49,397 bases of DNA from Acidimicrobiaceae bacterium. GTDB taxonomy: Bacteria > Actinomycetota > Acidimicrobiia > Acidimicrobiales > Bog-793. Location: contig DAHUXW010000042.1 in NCBI GenBank assembly GCA_027306925.1, forward strand, positions 1-49,397. The letters are read 5' to 3'. Positions 1 through 8,494 of this stretch are shown here, piece after piece. Positions within the stretch are counted from its first letter, which is position 1. Each line of letters opens with the position of its first letter. Made by a program: the position numbers and the translations under genes. The notes beneath the pieces are model-generated. The model was not told the DNA's origin. It saw only the letters and a program-made list of their open reading frames with translations, and did no database searches.

Positions 1-1470
1 CGAGTCGAACGGCACGGCCTGGCCGTCGAAGCGGGCACCGATGCAACGGTCGAACACGGCCTGGGGTGATCCCTTCACGTGCGCCTCGACACCACCGGCC
101 GTCCGGTGCAACGTGGTCATCAGCTTGCGGTCGGGGTCGAAGGGAAAGACGCCCACCCTCGGCGAGCGCGCGGTTTCGGCGGCGAGATCGATCCCCGCTT
201 TGGCCGCGCCGACGAGGATCGCTCCTTCGGTGGTGTCGCCGAGCACGCGCCAACCCTCGTCCTCCAAGGGGGCGAGCAGGCGGGCGTCGCTGCACAGCGC
301 CCCCGTCCGTAGCACGTCGGTCACGGTCGGTTCCAAGTCCTCCACCACTCCCTCGGGGGAGTAGCCGACCCCGCTCACGGCATGGAATCGGCCCGAGGCA
401 TAGACCCGCTGAAGGGTCATCTCAGCCTTGGTGAGCGTCCCGGTCTTGTCGGTGCAGATCACGGTGGTGGACCCGAGCGCCTCGACCGCTGCCAGGCGTC
501 TGATGAGAGCGTGACGGCGCGCCATGCGTCGCACTCCGATGGCGAGCGAGACCGAGAGTGTGGCAGGCAGGCCCTCGGGCACCAGGGCCACCATCACCCC
601 CAGGGCGAATACGAACGACAGAGCCGCGGGGTTGCCCGAGAGCACCCTCAAGGCGAACAGCAGCCCCCCTGCGCCGATGGCGACGGCCGCCACCCGGCGC
701 GCCATGTCGGCTACCTGGCGCTGGAGGGGGCTCTGCTCGGGGGGCAGTGCCGCGGTGAGTCGGTAGATGCGGCCAAACTCGGTCGAAATCCCCGTGTCGA
801 ATACGACCGCTTTGCCCGTGCCGGTGGTGACCGAGGTCCCCATGAACACGGCGTTGCGGGCATCGAGGGGTGAGTTGTGAGGGTCGGCGGGCTCGTCGGT
901 CCGCCACACCGGCTGGCTCTCGCCGGTGAGCGCTGCCATCTCGATCGACAGGGAGTGCCCTTCGATCACCCGGCAATCTGCCGACACGGCGTCGCCGGTC
1001 TCGAGCACGACGACGTCACCGGGGACGAGGTCCTCGGCTCGGGTCTCGGTCAGCTGGCCGGCTCGGAGCACCCTGGCGGTGTGCGGCACCATGGCCTGGA
1101 GCGCTTCGGCGGCACGCTCAGCCGAATGCTCCTGGGCGAAGCCGATCAGCGCGTTCAACACGACGACGCCGAGGATCCCGAACCCGAGCTCAAGGTTGGC
1201 AGCGTTGCGAGGCGATGAGAGGAAGTACGTCAAGAACGTGAGCACCGCCGCGACCACCAGCACGATGGCGAACATGTTGCTGAGCTGGGAGGCCAGCTCC
1301 ATCGCGACAGAACGCCGTCGGGGGTGGGGTAGCGAGTTCGGACCGACCGACGCCCGCCGCCTAGCGGCCTCGGCCTCGTCCAGGCCCTGGCGCGAGCTGC
1401 CAAGCGCGGCCAGAGCCGAGGCGACCTCGAGGGAGCAGATCGCCGCGCCCGTGGGCGGCCCCGGAGGCAC
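1..1470 (-). CDS. P2-type cation-transporting P-type ATPase, N-terminal 490 residues (cut by window edge)
   Basis: ATP-driven cation pump of the inner membrane. Reading the minus strand from a GTG at 1470 gives an open frame to the window edge. It has a cation-ATPase N-terminal domain (about 10-70), actuator motif TGES (182-185), the TM4 motif PEGLP (298-302) typical of P2 Ca2+-type pumps, the phosphorylation site DKTGT with Asp341, and KGSP (466-469) in the nucleotide-binding domain. GGAGG lies 6 nt before the GTG, which decides the start. The C-terminal half (hinge TGD, TM5-10) lies outside the window, so the ion cannot be told; Ca2+, Mg2+ or Na+/K+ remain possible. The class is certain from motifs, the substrate is not. 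Confidence 0.93.
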   Translation of the reverse strand, partial: MPPGPPTGAAICSLEVASALAALGSSRQGLDEAEAARRRASVGPNSLPHPRRRSVAMELASQLSNMFAIVLVVAAVLTFLTYFLSSPRNAANLELGFGILGVVVLNALIGFAQEHSAERAAEALQAMVPHTARVLRAGQLTETRAEDLVPGDVVVLETGDAVSADCRVIEGHSLSIEMAALTGESQPVWRTDEPADPHNSPLDARNAVFMGTSVTTGTGKAVVFDTGISTEFGRIYRLTAALPPEQSPLQRQVADMARRVAAVAIGAGGLLFALRVLSGNPAALSFVFALGVMVALVPEGLPATLSVSLAIGVRRMARRHALIRRLAAVEALGSTTVICTDKTGTLTKAEMTLQRVYASGRFHAVSGVGYSPEGVVEDLEPTVTDVLRTGALCSDARLLAPLEDEGWRVLGDTTEGAILVGAAKAGIDLAAETARSPRVGVFPFDPDRKLMTTLHRTAGGVEAHVKGSPQAVFDRCIGARFDGQAVPFDS

Positions 1471-1889
1471 TCCGCCCCTCCATTCAGCGCCGCCGGACGG
1501 AGCGCCCGAGCGCATCGGGGAGCTCGGGCCGGCGGACCGTGCCGGACGGCTCACGATGCGACCGATTCCGGCTCGACGAAGCCCACGCCACAGGTTCGTC
1601 CGGGGCAGCCCCCTCCGGCCAGGGGCGAAGGTCCCGTCGGCTGTTGGCCCGGGGACACGTTCTCGGGGACGTCGAGTGCCTCTTGCCGTCCTCCGCCCTC
1701 GAGGGGGGACCTGTGACCCGGCCCCGCGTGCACGACGCCGGGCCATCGTGGGTGCGACGAGAGGTCCACCCGGGCGCAGTGCGCCGCGTGTGCCGGTCCG
1801 ACGCTTGTCGCTTGGCAGTCCCGAGGGACCCCGAGAGGATCGTGTCGTCCGCGGCTACGAGCGCCCAGGTCTCGCGCGTGCGCACGCTA

Positions 1890-1931
1890 TCGACGGCTCC
1901 GGGTCGACGGCTCCGGGTCGACGGCGCCGGT
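1890..1931. repeat. 14-bp tandem repeat, three copies
   Basis: The unit TCGACGGCTCCGGG occurs at 1890-1903 and 1904-1917, and with its end changed at 1918-1931. It abuts the end of the ISL3 transposase fragment, where the protein homology stops. Confidence 0.85.
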
Positions 1932-2023
1932 CAGGTACCTCATGAGGTGGCAGCGGTCGAAGACGGTCTCTTGCTCCGCGTCGGCGACGTGGTGGCGCAT
2001 GGACTTGACGTAAGGGTCCCCGT
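1923..2023 (-). pseudogene. ISL3-family transposase fragment
   Basis: A stretch of about 33 codons reads DPYVKSMRHHVADAE, then TVFDRCHLMRYLTGAVD. This matches the pattern of ISL3 DDE transposases around the second catalytic Asp (D-x-F/C-H followed by a helix ending in AVD). No start, no other catalytic residues and no terminal inverted repeats are seen, so this is a relic of a roughly 400-residue protein. It is bordered by a 14-bp tandem repeat on one side and a 5-bp repeat on the other. Family assignment rests on pattern recognition of a short segment only. Confidence 0.6.
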
Positions 2024-2050
2024 TCGCCTCGCCTCGCCTCGCCTCGCCTC
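2024..2050. repeat. TCGCC pentanucleotide repeat, five copies
   Basis: Five perfect TCGCC units run from 2024 to 2048. They sit directly at the upstream edge of the transposase fragment and interrupt its frame. Confidence 0.85.
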
Positions 2051-2320
2051 CGAGGGAGAGACGAGTCCCGACAGGTGGCGGCAGAGCTCGGTGTCGCGCA
2101 TCTCGTCCTTGTCGCGAGAGACCTCCGCGGTGATGTACGAACACCAGTTCGACGAAGTCACCCGCTGAAAAAGCCGGCAGCGCACGATTTGTCGATGTCT
2201 GCCCGCAAGGTTCTGGCGGTCAGGCTTTCGGGTGGCGCACGGCGCACGTGGCCAGGTCGGTGATGGATGGCAAGCTCGTGACCTCCGAGGACGTGCCCCG
2301 ACGAGCAGCCTGTGGCGCCG

Positions 2321-2692
2321 TCAGGAGCGCGGCCTCGCTACGATGCGACACGGGATCTCGGCGTCCTCGTCGATGTGATAGCTGGCGCAGACCCGGTGGT
2401 AGCCGTCGGCGACCCACAGCGGGTCGCCGCGTACCAGCAGGACCGGGGAGAGCTTCGTGCCGGCCTTCACCTTCGCGAGGTCCTTTGCCACCTCGGGGTC
2501 GTCGAGCGGCAAGAGGGGGAGGCCGGCCGCCCGGAGGATGTCCTTGGCCTGGTAGCGCGCGGCGTCGGGGTCGTCCGCAAGCGCCTTGGCGGCCTTTTTC
2601 GCCTCGCTGGGGTCGACCAGGAGGGATAGGTAGCTGCGCGCTGCCGGGTAGTCCTGCGCCTCGGGCTCGTCCTTCCAGTGCTCACTCGCCAT
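2321..2692 (-). CDS. ParB/sulfiredoxin-fold-like small protein (123 aa)
   Basis: Small soluble protein of unknown role. Residues 80-115 (LSPVLLVRGD, then WVADGYHR at 93-100 and a following VCASYH) resemble the core of the ParB/Srx fold, where a G-x-H-R motif binds nucleotide in ParB and Srx; no DNA-binding HTH follows, so a partition role is unlikely. The start at 2692 has GGAGG 8 nt upstream. The start overlaps the end of the aquaporin gene by 11 nt, so the two are probably translationally coupled. Longer in-frame starts up to 2851 lie inside the aquaporin gene and are rejected. Confidence 0.8.
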   Translation of the reverse strand: MASEHWKDEPEAQDYPAARSYLSLLVDPSEAKKAAKALADDPDAARYQAKDILRAAGLPLLPLDDPEVAKDLAKVKAGTKLSPVLLVRGDPLWVADGYHRVCASYHIDEDAEIPCRIVARPRS

Positions 2693-3545
2693 GGCTGCTC
2701 CCTCCTGCTGCTGTTCTTGATGTCCGGGTCTCGGCGAGGTCGTCATCGGGGTCCCCCCCCTGCGCCGCGACGTTGGCGGCGAGGCTCGGAGGTCCGCGCA
2801 GGATCCAGGCGATGCCGACCGCGAGCAGCCCACCGGCGATCGGGCCCGCAACGTACACCCACCAGCTGGCCCAGTTGCCGGACACGAGCTCCGGGCCGAA
2901 CGAGCGAGCCGGGTTCATGGACGCCCCACTGACAGGGGCTGCCCACAATCCGGCGAGGACGATGTAGCCGCCGACCGCGAGCGCGGCGTTTGCGCCCACG
3001 TTGCGCGCACCGGAGGCGGTCCCGAGGATGACGCTCACGAGGCCGACGGTGAGGAGCACCTCGACGATGAGCGCCGTTCTCGAGGAGATCCCCGGGCCCG
3101 GCAATGTCGCGCCGAGATGGCCGACCGTGCCGAAGAGCGCCCGCAGGAGGAGCGATGCAGCCGTGGCTCCGCTCAGCTGGGCGAGGATGTAGCCCGGCAC
3201 CCGGCTCCAAGGGAAGTTGCCCCGGGCGGCGAAGGACAGGGTGACTGCCGGATTGAGGTGGGCTCCGCCCACCATTCCCATGAAGTAGATGATCGCCATC
3301 ACCATGTGGCCCGGTGCGACGACTTGGGCGTCGAGGGGGACCTGGCCGTGGGAGACGGCGTCCACGACCGGGGCACCGGCGGCCACCACGACGAGCAGAA
3401 AGGTGCCGAGCACCTCGGAGAAGAGCCGCCGCCACTCGTGACGCCTCGCGCGCGGATCGCGCACCCAGAGCGGCTCGGCATCGCGCGGTCCCCGGCCGAG
3501 GAGGGTCCCTCGCTCGAGGCCCACCTCTTCCCGGCCGTCGACCAT
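2682..3545 (-). CDS. MIP-family aquaporin / glycerol facilitator (287 aa)
   Basis: Membrane channel for water or small neutral solutes. Six predicted membrane segments with both half-helix signatures: NPAVT at 98-102 and NPARS at 211-215, the arginine after the second NPA being the selectivity-filter Arg. Length is slightly over the usual 230-280 because of a charged N-terminal extension of about 40 residues; a later start is possible, since no clear Shine-Dalgarno precedes 3545. It is the first gene of a two-gene operon with the ParB-like protein. Whether it prefers water or glycerol cannot be settled by eye. Confidence 0.93.
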   Translation of the reverse strand: MVDGREEVGLERGTLLGRGPRDAEPLWVRDPRARRHEWRRLFSEVLGTFLLVVVAAGAPVVDAVSHGQVPLDAQVVAPGHMVMAIIYFMGMVGGAHLNPAVTLSFAARGNFPWSRVPGYILAQLSGATAASLLLRALFGTVGHLGATLPGPGISSRTALIVEVLLTVGLVSVILGTASGARNVGANAALAVGGYIVLAGLWAAPVSGASMNPARSFGPELVSGNWASWWVYVAGPIAGGLLAVGIAWILRGPPSLAANVAAQGGDPDDDLAETRTSRTAAGGSSHGE

Positions 3546-3800
3546 GTCGAGACGCTACGCCCTAATCCGCTCGGTTGCTGGGATTGACGCCTGTGCGGAA
3601 CAACGTCGGGTGCCATCCGGCCGTCGCGCTCGCCGATCGAGAGCGGTCAGGGGCTTTCCGACGGCCTGTGCCCGACAACGACTCCGCACGCGCGACCTCG
3701 GCCCCTGGCCACTGCTTCTCGTCCGCGCGCGCCTCGCCGGCCCGCTTCGCGCCGGCGGGTTCGACGCGTACCCGTGCCCCAGGAGTTCAACAAGAGTCGG

Positions 3801-4649
3801 CTACTCCTTCGCCAGGCGGAACGGGAGGGTGGCGACGGCGACGTCGGTGCGCCGCCGCAACAAGTTGGCGAGGATGACGCCGCGCTGGTTCTGGAGCAGC
3901 TGGTGTCGCCAGCGCCGAGGCTCGACCTCCGGGATGAGGACGAGCACCCGGGCGTGCGCCGCCACCTCAGGCGAGGTGATGAAGGCGACGATCGGCCCGG
4001 CGATGGAGCGATGGGCGGGCTGGAGCGCGACGAGGGGCGCCCCAGGATGCCAGCGCTCCCAGTCGGCGCGAAGCTGTGCCGCCTGGTCGTCCTCGAAGGC
4101 GACACTCGCCGCCACGACCTTGCTGCCGAGAGACGGCGCGGCGCAGCGCGCGTCCTTCCTGAGCCGAGAGACGCGGTTGACGGCGACGACGACGAGGCTC
4201 TCCTCCGCTCGGGGAGCTGCGGGCACCGCGCCGAGGCCGAGCTCGGCGCTCACCTCGGTGTGGTAGGCGTCGATGCGGCGGAAAAGCACCATCAGCGCGG
4301 CGATGGCGAGCACCACCACCCAGGCGCCGGCGGTGACCTTCGAGGCCAAGAAGATCCCCGTCGCCACGGCGGTCATGACCGCCCCGGTCCCGTTCACCGC
4401 CGCTCGCACCCACCAGCGTCGCAGCCGGGCCTTGTGCCAATGGCGTACGAGCCCCGCCTGCGAGAGGGTGAAGCCGGTGAACACCCCGATCGCGAACAGC
4501 GGGATCGGCGCATTGGTGTTGCCGTTGACGGCGACGACGGCCCGGTAGATCGACGAGAAGTCGGCCCGGACCCCCAGCCCGGCCGGTCGCCGGCGGAGCT
4601 CACCGAGGGTCGCCCCGTGCACCTCCGTCGTCGACAAGGTGGCGCGCAC
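3801..4649 (-). pseudogene. APC-family amino acid permease, C-terminal fragment
   Basis: Encodes 282 residues matching only the C-terminal part of the roughly 600-700-residue actinobacterial APC permeases: the last membrane segments (IPLFAIGVFTGFTLSQAG, then a WVVVLAIAALMVLF helix) followed by the cytoplasmic tail ending in a conserved PRRWRHQLLQNQRG block. The first 9-10 membrane helices are missing, and no fragment of them is seen upstream, where unusual inverted repeats lie (4691-4725). The start codon is only the first in-frame one after the break. I call it a truncated remnant; a functional short protein is unlikely because the substrate-binding helices are gone. Confidence 0.8.
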
Positions 4650-5205
4650 GGCGTCGCGGGCCGGGCTCGGGCGGGGAGTTCAACGAATCCACCACGGACG
4701 AAACCGTGGTGCAAGTCACTTGCACTACTCGGACGTGCGCAACGTCGCCTTGCTAGCTGCCGGCTGCTGCTGTTCACTGGCGGCACGGAACGGGTCTGCA
4801 GACGCATAGCGGGTCTGCACAATTGCCTCGGCACCTTCTCGGCCGGCGATCCGCGTAGCGTGGTCGCAGGCGGCGACGTCTGCGATGTGCTCGGTCACGC
4901 GCGTGCACGCGAGGTCGACCGGCGCGGGAGTCATCTCGGTGGGCGATGGGGCCACGACGACCGAGAGACCGTTCGAGTCACGACCTGATCGCTGCTCCCG
5001 CCGGCTTTGCTCGCTCGACGGACCGACGTAGGCGCGTTCGGTGACGATGGATGCGGCGCGACGGAGTGGCAAAGACCGCGGGCGAACACGTGGCCCACGA
5101 GACCGGCGGCGTCGGTGGGTCGCACGGCCTAGGGCATCAGGGGAGCGCGCCAAGCACCTCCGGCGCCGCTTGATCGGTGAAGCCGCCTCACGCGGCTGCC
5201 GGCGA
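4650..5205. other. 556-bp region without a gene
   Basis: Nothing recognisable as protein on either strand. It contains two adjacent dyads at 4691-4725 and otherwise low-complexity GC-rich frames. The missing N-terminal part of the APC permease would be expected here, so a deletion or rearrangement joint probably lies at its left edge. Confidence 0.55.
4691..4725. promoter_or_regulatory. Two adjacent inverted repeats (hairpin plus 17-bp palindrome)
   Basis: ACCACGG (4691-4697) pairs with CCGTGGT (4704-4710) around a 6-nt loop. Directly overlapping its end, GTGCAAGT-C-ACTTGCAC (4709-4725) is a perfect 17-bp palindrome. The second has the size of a TetR/LacI-type operator, but no regulator gene lies next to it. 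It could also be a recombination or attachment site. The structure is certain, the function unknown. Confidence 0.5.
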
Positions 5206-5595
5206 TCAGCCGACGAACGACTTGATCTGGTGGACGAGCTTGTCCTCGATCTCGACGTTCCATGCCGTCTCGGCGATGTCGATCGGGAGGAAGAGGTCGG
5301 AGATGAGCAACGTCTCGAGTGCCGCGACCCCGAGGTGTTGCAGCCACTTGCCGATCCCGATCCGGACCGTGAAGTTGTCGGGATCCCCGGAGAGGACGAT
5401 CGAGAGGGCCCGGTCTGCGTCGACGATGCCCCGCAGGAACCCCCCCTTCTTTGCCTGGATCACCGTGCCGTGATCGCTCGACGGCGAGGACTGGACGGAG
5501 AAGCCGTCCGACTGGAGGTACTCCTCGATCTTGTGCTGCAGCTCGGCGAGGTCGGTGTGCTTTCCTTGGAACAGGTCGACCTTCTCGCCGATCAT
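5206..5595 (-). CDS. Conserved hypothetical protein, 129 aa
   Basis: A small protein with a soluble N-terminal alpha/beta part (AELQHKIEEYLQSDGF) and a segment KKGGFLRGIVDADRALSIVL, followed by a moderately hydrophobic stretch IGKWLQHLGVAALETLLIS and a conserved-looking C-terminus (ETAWNVEIEDKLVHQI). I recall similar unnamed proteins in actinobacteria but can give no function. The start is well supported: GAGGAGGT lies 4-5 nt before the ATG. It stands alone; its nearest same-strand neighbour, the DHA2 exporter, ends 436 bp upstream. Confidence 0.8.
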   Translation of the reverse strand: MIGEKVDLFQGKHTDLAELQHKIEEYLQSDGFSVQSSPSSDHGTVIQAKKGGFLRGIVDADRALSIVLSGDPDNFTVRIGIGKWLQHLGVAALETLLISDLFLPIDIAETAWNVEIEDKLVHQIKSFVG

Positions 5596-6031
5596 GGCAC
5601 CTCCTCGGTCCGGGCTGAGAAGCCCGCTCGAATCGGCCAGGGTCGGCCGGCTCTCCGCCGACCATACCCGACTGCGCGATGCGTCGGAGGTCGGGTCGTC
5701 GTGCTCCTACGGCCTCGGCGGCGCGCGTCGGCACCTCGCGGTCGCAGATGGCCGGGCTGGTCCTCTCCTGCGCCGGCGACCTGACGCGGCGTCGTTGCGC
5801 TCCGGCGCCTTCGACCGGATCGCGCCGTCGGCCAATGCCGAACACCTCGGGAAGGACGATGGCGACAGCCCCGATGTAAGCGAGGGCGACCGTCAGCGAT
5901 CCGGGCGTCGTGGGCCCTCGGATCGCCTCGAGCTCAGCCGAGCACCCCTGGAGAGCCCTCGCCAGTTGCGGTCCGTCTGCCCCCGCCGGCTGAGGACCGT
6001 TCGTCCTTGCCGTCGGCTGTGAGGCGTCCGC
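5596..6031. other. 436-bp region; possible membrane-protein remnant on minus strand
   Basis: No gene with a start is found. On the minus strand the frame after the exporter stop stays open and, around 5840-5960, encodes a segment that looks like a real membrane helix (SLTVALAYIGAVAIVLPEVF followed by basic residues). No ATG or GTG precedes it in frame, so it may be a gene relic or a chance product of high GC. Confidence 0.35.
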
Positions 6032-7543
6032 TCATTCGCGGCGTCTCGCGCCGCCGGCCGGCGTCGCGCGGGTTGCCGAGAGGACGGCAGCGAGTGCCAT
6101 CAGGCCCATGGAGGTATAGAACGCAGCGTGCAGCCCTGACGTGAACGCTTGCGCGTCATCAGGGCGCAGGCTGGTCGAGCCGACGAAGATGGCGAAGGCG
6201 AGATGGCGGCTGATGCTGCGCGACGCGATCAGGATGGCCATGGAGAAGGAGAAGACCATCCCCACGTTGGCGAACGTGCGCAGCATCCCCGACGAGATGC
6301 CGAACGCGGCGGGCGGGGAGGCCTTCATCACCGCAGAGCTGTTGGCGGGGAAGAAGGAGCTCGCTCCGAGGCCGTTGACGACGCTGCCGGCGACCACCAC
6401 CCACAGCCCCGTCGTAAGGGAGAGGTGAGCGTAGATGAAAAGGGCGACAACCTGGACGCCGAGCCCGACAGTGGCCGGAAGCACCGGCTCGAAGCGGTCG
6501 GCCAACCTCCCTGCAACCGGGCCGATCGCCGCGCCGATGAGGTAGCCGGGGATGAGGAGTAAGGAGGCGTGGATGGGCGAGAGGTGCCGGGCCCCCTGGA
6601 GGTACATGATGACGAGGAACAGGACCGCGTAGTTGGCGAGGCCCTGGAACAGTGACGCCAGCAGCGAGGGGGTCATGGCCGGGACGGTGAACAGCGACAG
6701 ATCGAGCATCGGCTCGGCCGCCCGCCGCTCGACAACCACGAACAGCACGATGAGCGCGGCTCCGCCCGCCAGGTAGCCCAGGAGCTCGGCATCGAGAGAC
6801 GTGGTCGCCAGCTTGGTAACCGCCCACAGGACGCCGAAGAGGCCGAGACCCAAGGAGACCATCCCGACGAGGTCCAGCCGGTGGTGCTCCCGTTCCCCAC
6901 GCTCGTGTAGCACTCGAAAGGCCAATCCGACGCCTACGAGCCCGATGGGGACGTTTATCCAGAAGATCCACCGCCACGAGACGTAGGTGACGATGGCTCC
7001 ACCGAGGAGGATCCCGAGCACTGCCCCGAGACTGAACCCGACCCCGTTGTAGCCGTAGGCCTTGCCTCGCTGTTCACGAGGGAACAGGTCGGCGATGATC
7101 GCGCCACTGTTGGCGGTGACGAGCGCCCCGCCCACCCCCTGGAGGAGGCGAAACGCCACGATGGACGCCTCGTCCCACGCCAGCGCGCAAAGCGCAGATC
7201 CCACCATGAAGATCACGAACCCGGCTTCGTACATGCGGATCCGGCCGAACATGTCGCCAAAGCGGCCGACCTGGGTCGCGAGGAGGGTGATGACGAGCAG
7301 ATAACCGATGACGACCCATATGACCGAGTCGAGCACCACGTGCAGCGATCGTTCGATCTCGGGAAGTGCCAGCACGACGATCGTCGTGTCGACGGCCGTG
7401 ATCATCACGCCGATCATCACGACGAGGATCGCAAGGCCGCTGCCGGCCTCGGCGGGAGGCGGGCTCGCCTCGAGGGGCGTCGGCGACGCGGCGGGCGCCT
7501 CGTCGCGGTCGGCTTCCCGGCGGCGTTCCGGTCCTTCGGCCAA
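6032..7543 (-). CDS. DHA2-family MFS drug exporter, EmrB/QacA type (503 aa)
   Basis: Proton-driven multidrug efflux in the membrane. Fourteen predicted helices. Motif A is seen in GRFGDMFGRIRMY, motif C-like GVGFSLGAVLGILLGG in helix 5, and DTTIVVLALPEIERSL in helix 1, which is the D1 motif of 14-TM exporters. A 35-residue Pro/Ala/Glu-rich N-terminal tail precedes helix 1. Length is usual for DHA2. The gene starts 2 nt after the stop of the 132-residue protein upstream and is most likely co-transcribed with it. No membrane-fusion protein partner is present, as expected for an actinobacterium. Substrate unknown. Confidence 0.93.
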   Translation of the reverse strand: MAEGPERRREADRDEAPAASPTPLEASPPPAEAGSGLAILVVMIGVMITAVDTTIVVLALPEIERSLHVVLDSVIWVVIGYLLVITLLATQVGRFGDMFGRIRMYEAGFVIFMVGSALCALAWDEASIVAFRLLQGVGGALVTANSGAIIADLFPREQRGKAYGYNGVGFSLGAVLGILLGGAIVTYVSWRWIFWINVPIGLVGVGLAFRVLHERGEREHHRLDLVGMVSLGLGLFGVLWAVTKLATTSLDAELLGYLAGGAALIVLFVVVERRAAEPMLDLSLFTVPAMTPSLLASLFQGLANYAVLFLVIMYLQGARHLSPIHASLLLIPGYLIGAAIGPVAGRLADRFEPVLPATVGLGVQVVALFIYAHLSLTTGLWVVVAGSVVNGLGASSFFPANSSAVMKASPPAAFGISSGMLRTFANVGMVFSFSMAILIASRSISRHLAFAIFVGSTSLRPDDAQAFTSGLHAAFYTSMGLMALAAVLSATRATPAGGARRRE

Positions 7544-7545
7544 CG

Positions 7546-7944
7546 TCAGCGCGACCCTTCGAGTCGGGAGGCCGCGCCCACCAGCTCGCGCGCGGTGGGT
7601 TGGTCGGCGACGCGGGCAATCGCCTCCGGCGACGCGTCGACATGAAGTAGCGAACCGGCCTGGGCGGCGAAGGTGAGGAGCCTGCCGGGATGGCGAGCGC
7701 AGCGATCGAAGTGCCGCTCGTTCGCCGGCCGGGTGGCCTCGGCGCGAGGTCGCGCAGCGGGAAGGTAGGGCTGCGCCTGGGAGACGGGGAGAACCTGGGC
7801 GACGGTGCCGAACCGTTCGACGAGCACCAGTTGCCCGCTCAGGTCCTGCTGGAAGGGGGCAGCACCGGGCGGCGGAGGCTCGGGGCGCTCGACTCGGCTG
7901 AGGTACTCGGCCGGCTCGTGGCGGGCATGGACGTCGACCTCCAT
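7546..7944 (-). CDS. Small hypothetical protein upstream of MFS exporter (132 aa)
   Basis: Not recognised. A short hydrophilic protein, Pro-rich near residues 20-35, without membrane segments. Two things support it as real: GGAGGT lies 6 nt before the ATG at 7944, and its stop is 2 nt before the start of the exporter, as in a coupled pair. An in-frame longer version reaching 8178 would start inside a molybdenum-hydroxylase relic and is rejected. It may be a regulator or accessory of the exporter, but nothing in the sequence shows this. Confidence 0.5.
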   Translation of the reverse strand: MEVDVHARHEPAEYLSRVERPEPPPPGAAPFQQDLSGQLVLVERFGTVAQVLPVSQAQPYLPAARPRAEATRPANERHFDRCARHPGRLLTFAAQAGSLLHVDASPEAIARVADQPTARELVGAASRLEGSR

Positions 7945-8116
7945 CAGGCCACCTCCGGACCCCTGGTGTGAGCGAAAACCGGCCTCGTCGATCCTGGGTC
8001 GAGCGGAGCCGGACTGACCAGGGGCGAACGACCCCAAAGCCGGGTCCTGACGCGACTTTGACCGGTTCCGTCCGGCATCCAGCATGCGGACGTGGTCACG
8101 CGAGGTGTGGAGTCGG

Positions 8117-8326
8117 TCAGTCCGCCAGGCGGTTTCCCGGCGTGAGGGGAAGGTCGCGCAGGCGACGGCCGGTCGCATCGAAGATGGCGTTGGCGACGGC
8201 CGCGGCCACGGCGATCATCCGGGTCTCACCGGCTCCGGCCGAGGGCAGGTCGGGACGGCGGCAGAGCACCACCTCGATCTCGGGCAGGTCGGCGAACCGG
8301 GGCAGCTCGGGCACCGTCGCCTGAGT
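8117..8326 (-). pseudogene. Molybdenum hydroxylase (xanthine dehydrogenase family) large subunit, C-terminal relic
   Basis: About 65-70 codons encode the typical extreme C-terminus of a molybdopterin-binding large subunit: FADLPEIEVVL, then DLPSAGAGETRMIAVAAAVA and NAIFDATGRRLRDLPLTP, followed by a stop. The family's key Glu (GAGE in this motif) is visible. The remaining 600-700 residues are absent, as are the FAD and 2Fe-2S subunits. It lies in the gap between the divergent exporter operon and the GyrI-like gene. The 5' limit is uncertain because the frame stays open. Confidence 0.72.
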
Positions 8327-8494
8327 GGGAGCCGGTGCCCGGCGTCCCGGCGTCCCGACGTGCCGCTCGTGGTGGAGAGACCGGAGGTGCTGGACTCGTG
8401 GTGGAGCGATCGGAGGTTCCCGGGACCAATGCCCCTACCGGAGTCGTTACCGGCGGTCGATGCTGGTGACAGTCCTAACCGAGGAGGCTTGGTC

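Larger units (their letters stand above)
1471..2320. other. 850-bp region without an intact gene
   Basis: Open frames on both strands here are arginine/proline-rich and lack recognisable domains or good ribosome binding sites. The only recognisable content is a short ISL3-type transposase fragment (1923-2023, minus) and two short tandem repeats next to it. I read this as degraded DNA left by mobile element activity between the P-type ATPase and the aquaporin operon. Confidence 0.6.

Noticed and set aside
1484-1885. 133-residue open frame upstream of the P-type ATPase
   Set aside because: No ribosome binding site, low complexity, no family pattern; competing frames on both strands are equally open.
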